A DNA stretch of 64,000 nt from Vibrio quintilis (lineage in GTDB: Bacteria > Pseudomonadota > Gammaproteobacteria > Enterobacterales > Vibrionaceae), in assembly GCF_024529975.1 (NCBI RefSeq), contig NZ_AP024897.1, positions 2,914,001 through 2,978,000 on the forward strand, written 5' to 3'. The first letter of the stretch is position 1, and the number at the start of each line of letters is the position of its first letter. Below, piece by piece: positions 63,672 through 64,000 of this stretch. The translations under genes and the position numbers were made by a program. The notes beneath the pieces are model-generated. The model did not search any database and had not been told where the DNA came from. It saw only the letters and a program-made list of their open reading frames with translations.

Positions 63672-64000
63672 TTATCCCTGAATACCGATAATCAGCCATG
63701 GTGCATCCTGACGGGTTAAATCACGTTCAAGGTGCCAGATATCACTGATGTCTTCTTCAACCGACTCGCTCATATCACGATAACGGCCGGAGAATTGCAG
63801 ACTCAGCTGAGCCCGGTTTTCGTCATAATCAGCCCGGACGATTTCAGCATCAACATACATCACATCCGTATTCTGCTCACCGGATAATTTTTCCCGTTCA
63901 GCTTTAAGATCCTGATAAAGATCGTCAGACACATATTCACGAATAGTCTCCAGCTCATTATGGTTCCATGCACCCTGCAAAATCCGGTAATGTTCACGGG
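63672..64000 (-). CDS. Tim44-like domain protein (5' part outside window)
   Basis: The frame is open to the window edge (REHYRILQGAWNHNELETIREY). The C-terminal Tim44-like domain has YVSDDLYQDLKAEREKL, VDAEIVRADY and DISDIWHLERDLTRQDAPWLIIGIQ. Such proteins bind membranes. Only the last 109 residues are seen. Confidence 0.8.
   Translation of the reverse strand, partial: REHYRILQGAWNHNELETIREYVSDDLYQDLKAEREKLSGEQNTDVMYVDAEIVRADYDENRAQLSLQFSGRYRDMSESVEEDISDIWHLERDLTRQDAPWLIIGIQG

Overview
The window looks like a chromosomal segment of a Vibrio-type gammaproteobacterium. The right end carries ordinary host genes in a familiar neighbourhood: the 4.5S SRP RNA gene ffs, a YbiB-like protein, an alkyltransferase-like (ATL) protein, TesB and an Lrp-family regulator. 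A DUF3360 membrane protein and a palindromic repeat of a kind I associate with vibrio genomes fit this. Most of the rest is accessory DNA, so the window reads as a patchwork genomic island ending at ffs. The assignment comes from gene content and remembered family resemblance; no search was run.

Left part, 1-14 kb. A modification-type operon (kinase/cyclase/ATPase/repeat protein, an unknown 345-residue protein, YcaO, TfuA) runs rightward and is cut by the window edge. It resembles TOMM/thioamide peptide systems but has no visible precursor peptide. Next come a DUF3360 permease-like protein, a Cache-PAS-nucleotidyltransferase signalling protein, a TumE/TumA-type toxin-antitoxin pair, and a protein whose C-terminal half resembles the Josephin cysteine protease fold.

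14-22 kb. A LuxR-type regulator precedes a six-gene cluster: polyamine-type ABC importer (ATPase, two permeases, binding protein), a nitrilase-superfamily amidase and a class III aminotransferase. A perfect 7+7 bp inverted repeat lies between regulator and transporter. The cluster probably imports and degrades an amine.

22.5-31.5 kb. A LysR regulator is divergent from a tight operon: KamA-family radical SAM enzyme, metallo-beta-lactamase-fold hydrolase, FAD/NAD(P)-binding oxidoreductase, cupin, MFS transporter and GST-like protein. A secreted carboxymuconolactone-decarboxylase-like protein and a 2x[4Fe-4S] ferredoxin follow. I do not recognise this combination as a described pathway. It is one of the main candidates for a new system.

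31.7-44 kb. MOSC protein, alpha/beta hydrolase, stand-alone EF-Tu domain-III-like protein, zinc-ribbon SDR, MNT-HEPN protein, an IS200-type transposase that truncates a neighbour, a DUF6708-like membrane protein and a 231-bp duplication of the MNT-HEPN gene start. A peptide/nickel-family ABC importer with a fused double permease follows; its promoter has a near-consensus Zur box, suggesting zinc-chelate uptake.

44.1-60.0 kb. This stretch is bracketed by sequences that look like the two ends of a Tn7-like transposon (repeated ACCATAAnnTGTCC-type sites) and is inserted exactly at the 3' end of ffs, with 5-bp AATTG flanks on both sides. It carries a Fur-type siderophore uptake locus, an intact IS66-family element with 8-bp target duplications, and a 4.9-kb AT-rich unit. 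That unit has its own inverted terminal motifs and holds small regulators, a double-Mor activator-like protein, and Mu-like protease and major head genes. No Tn7 or Mu transposase gene is present in the window.
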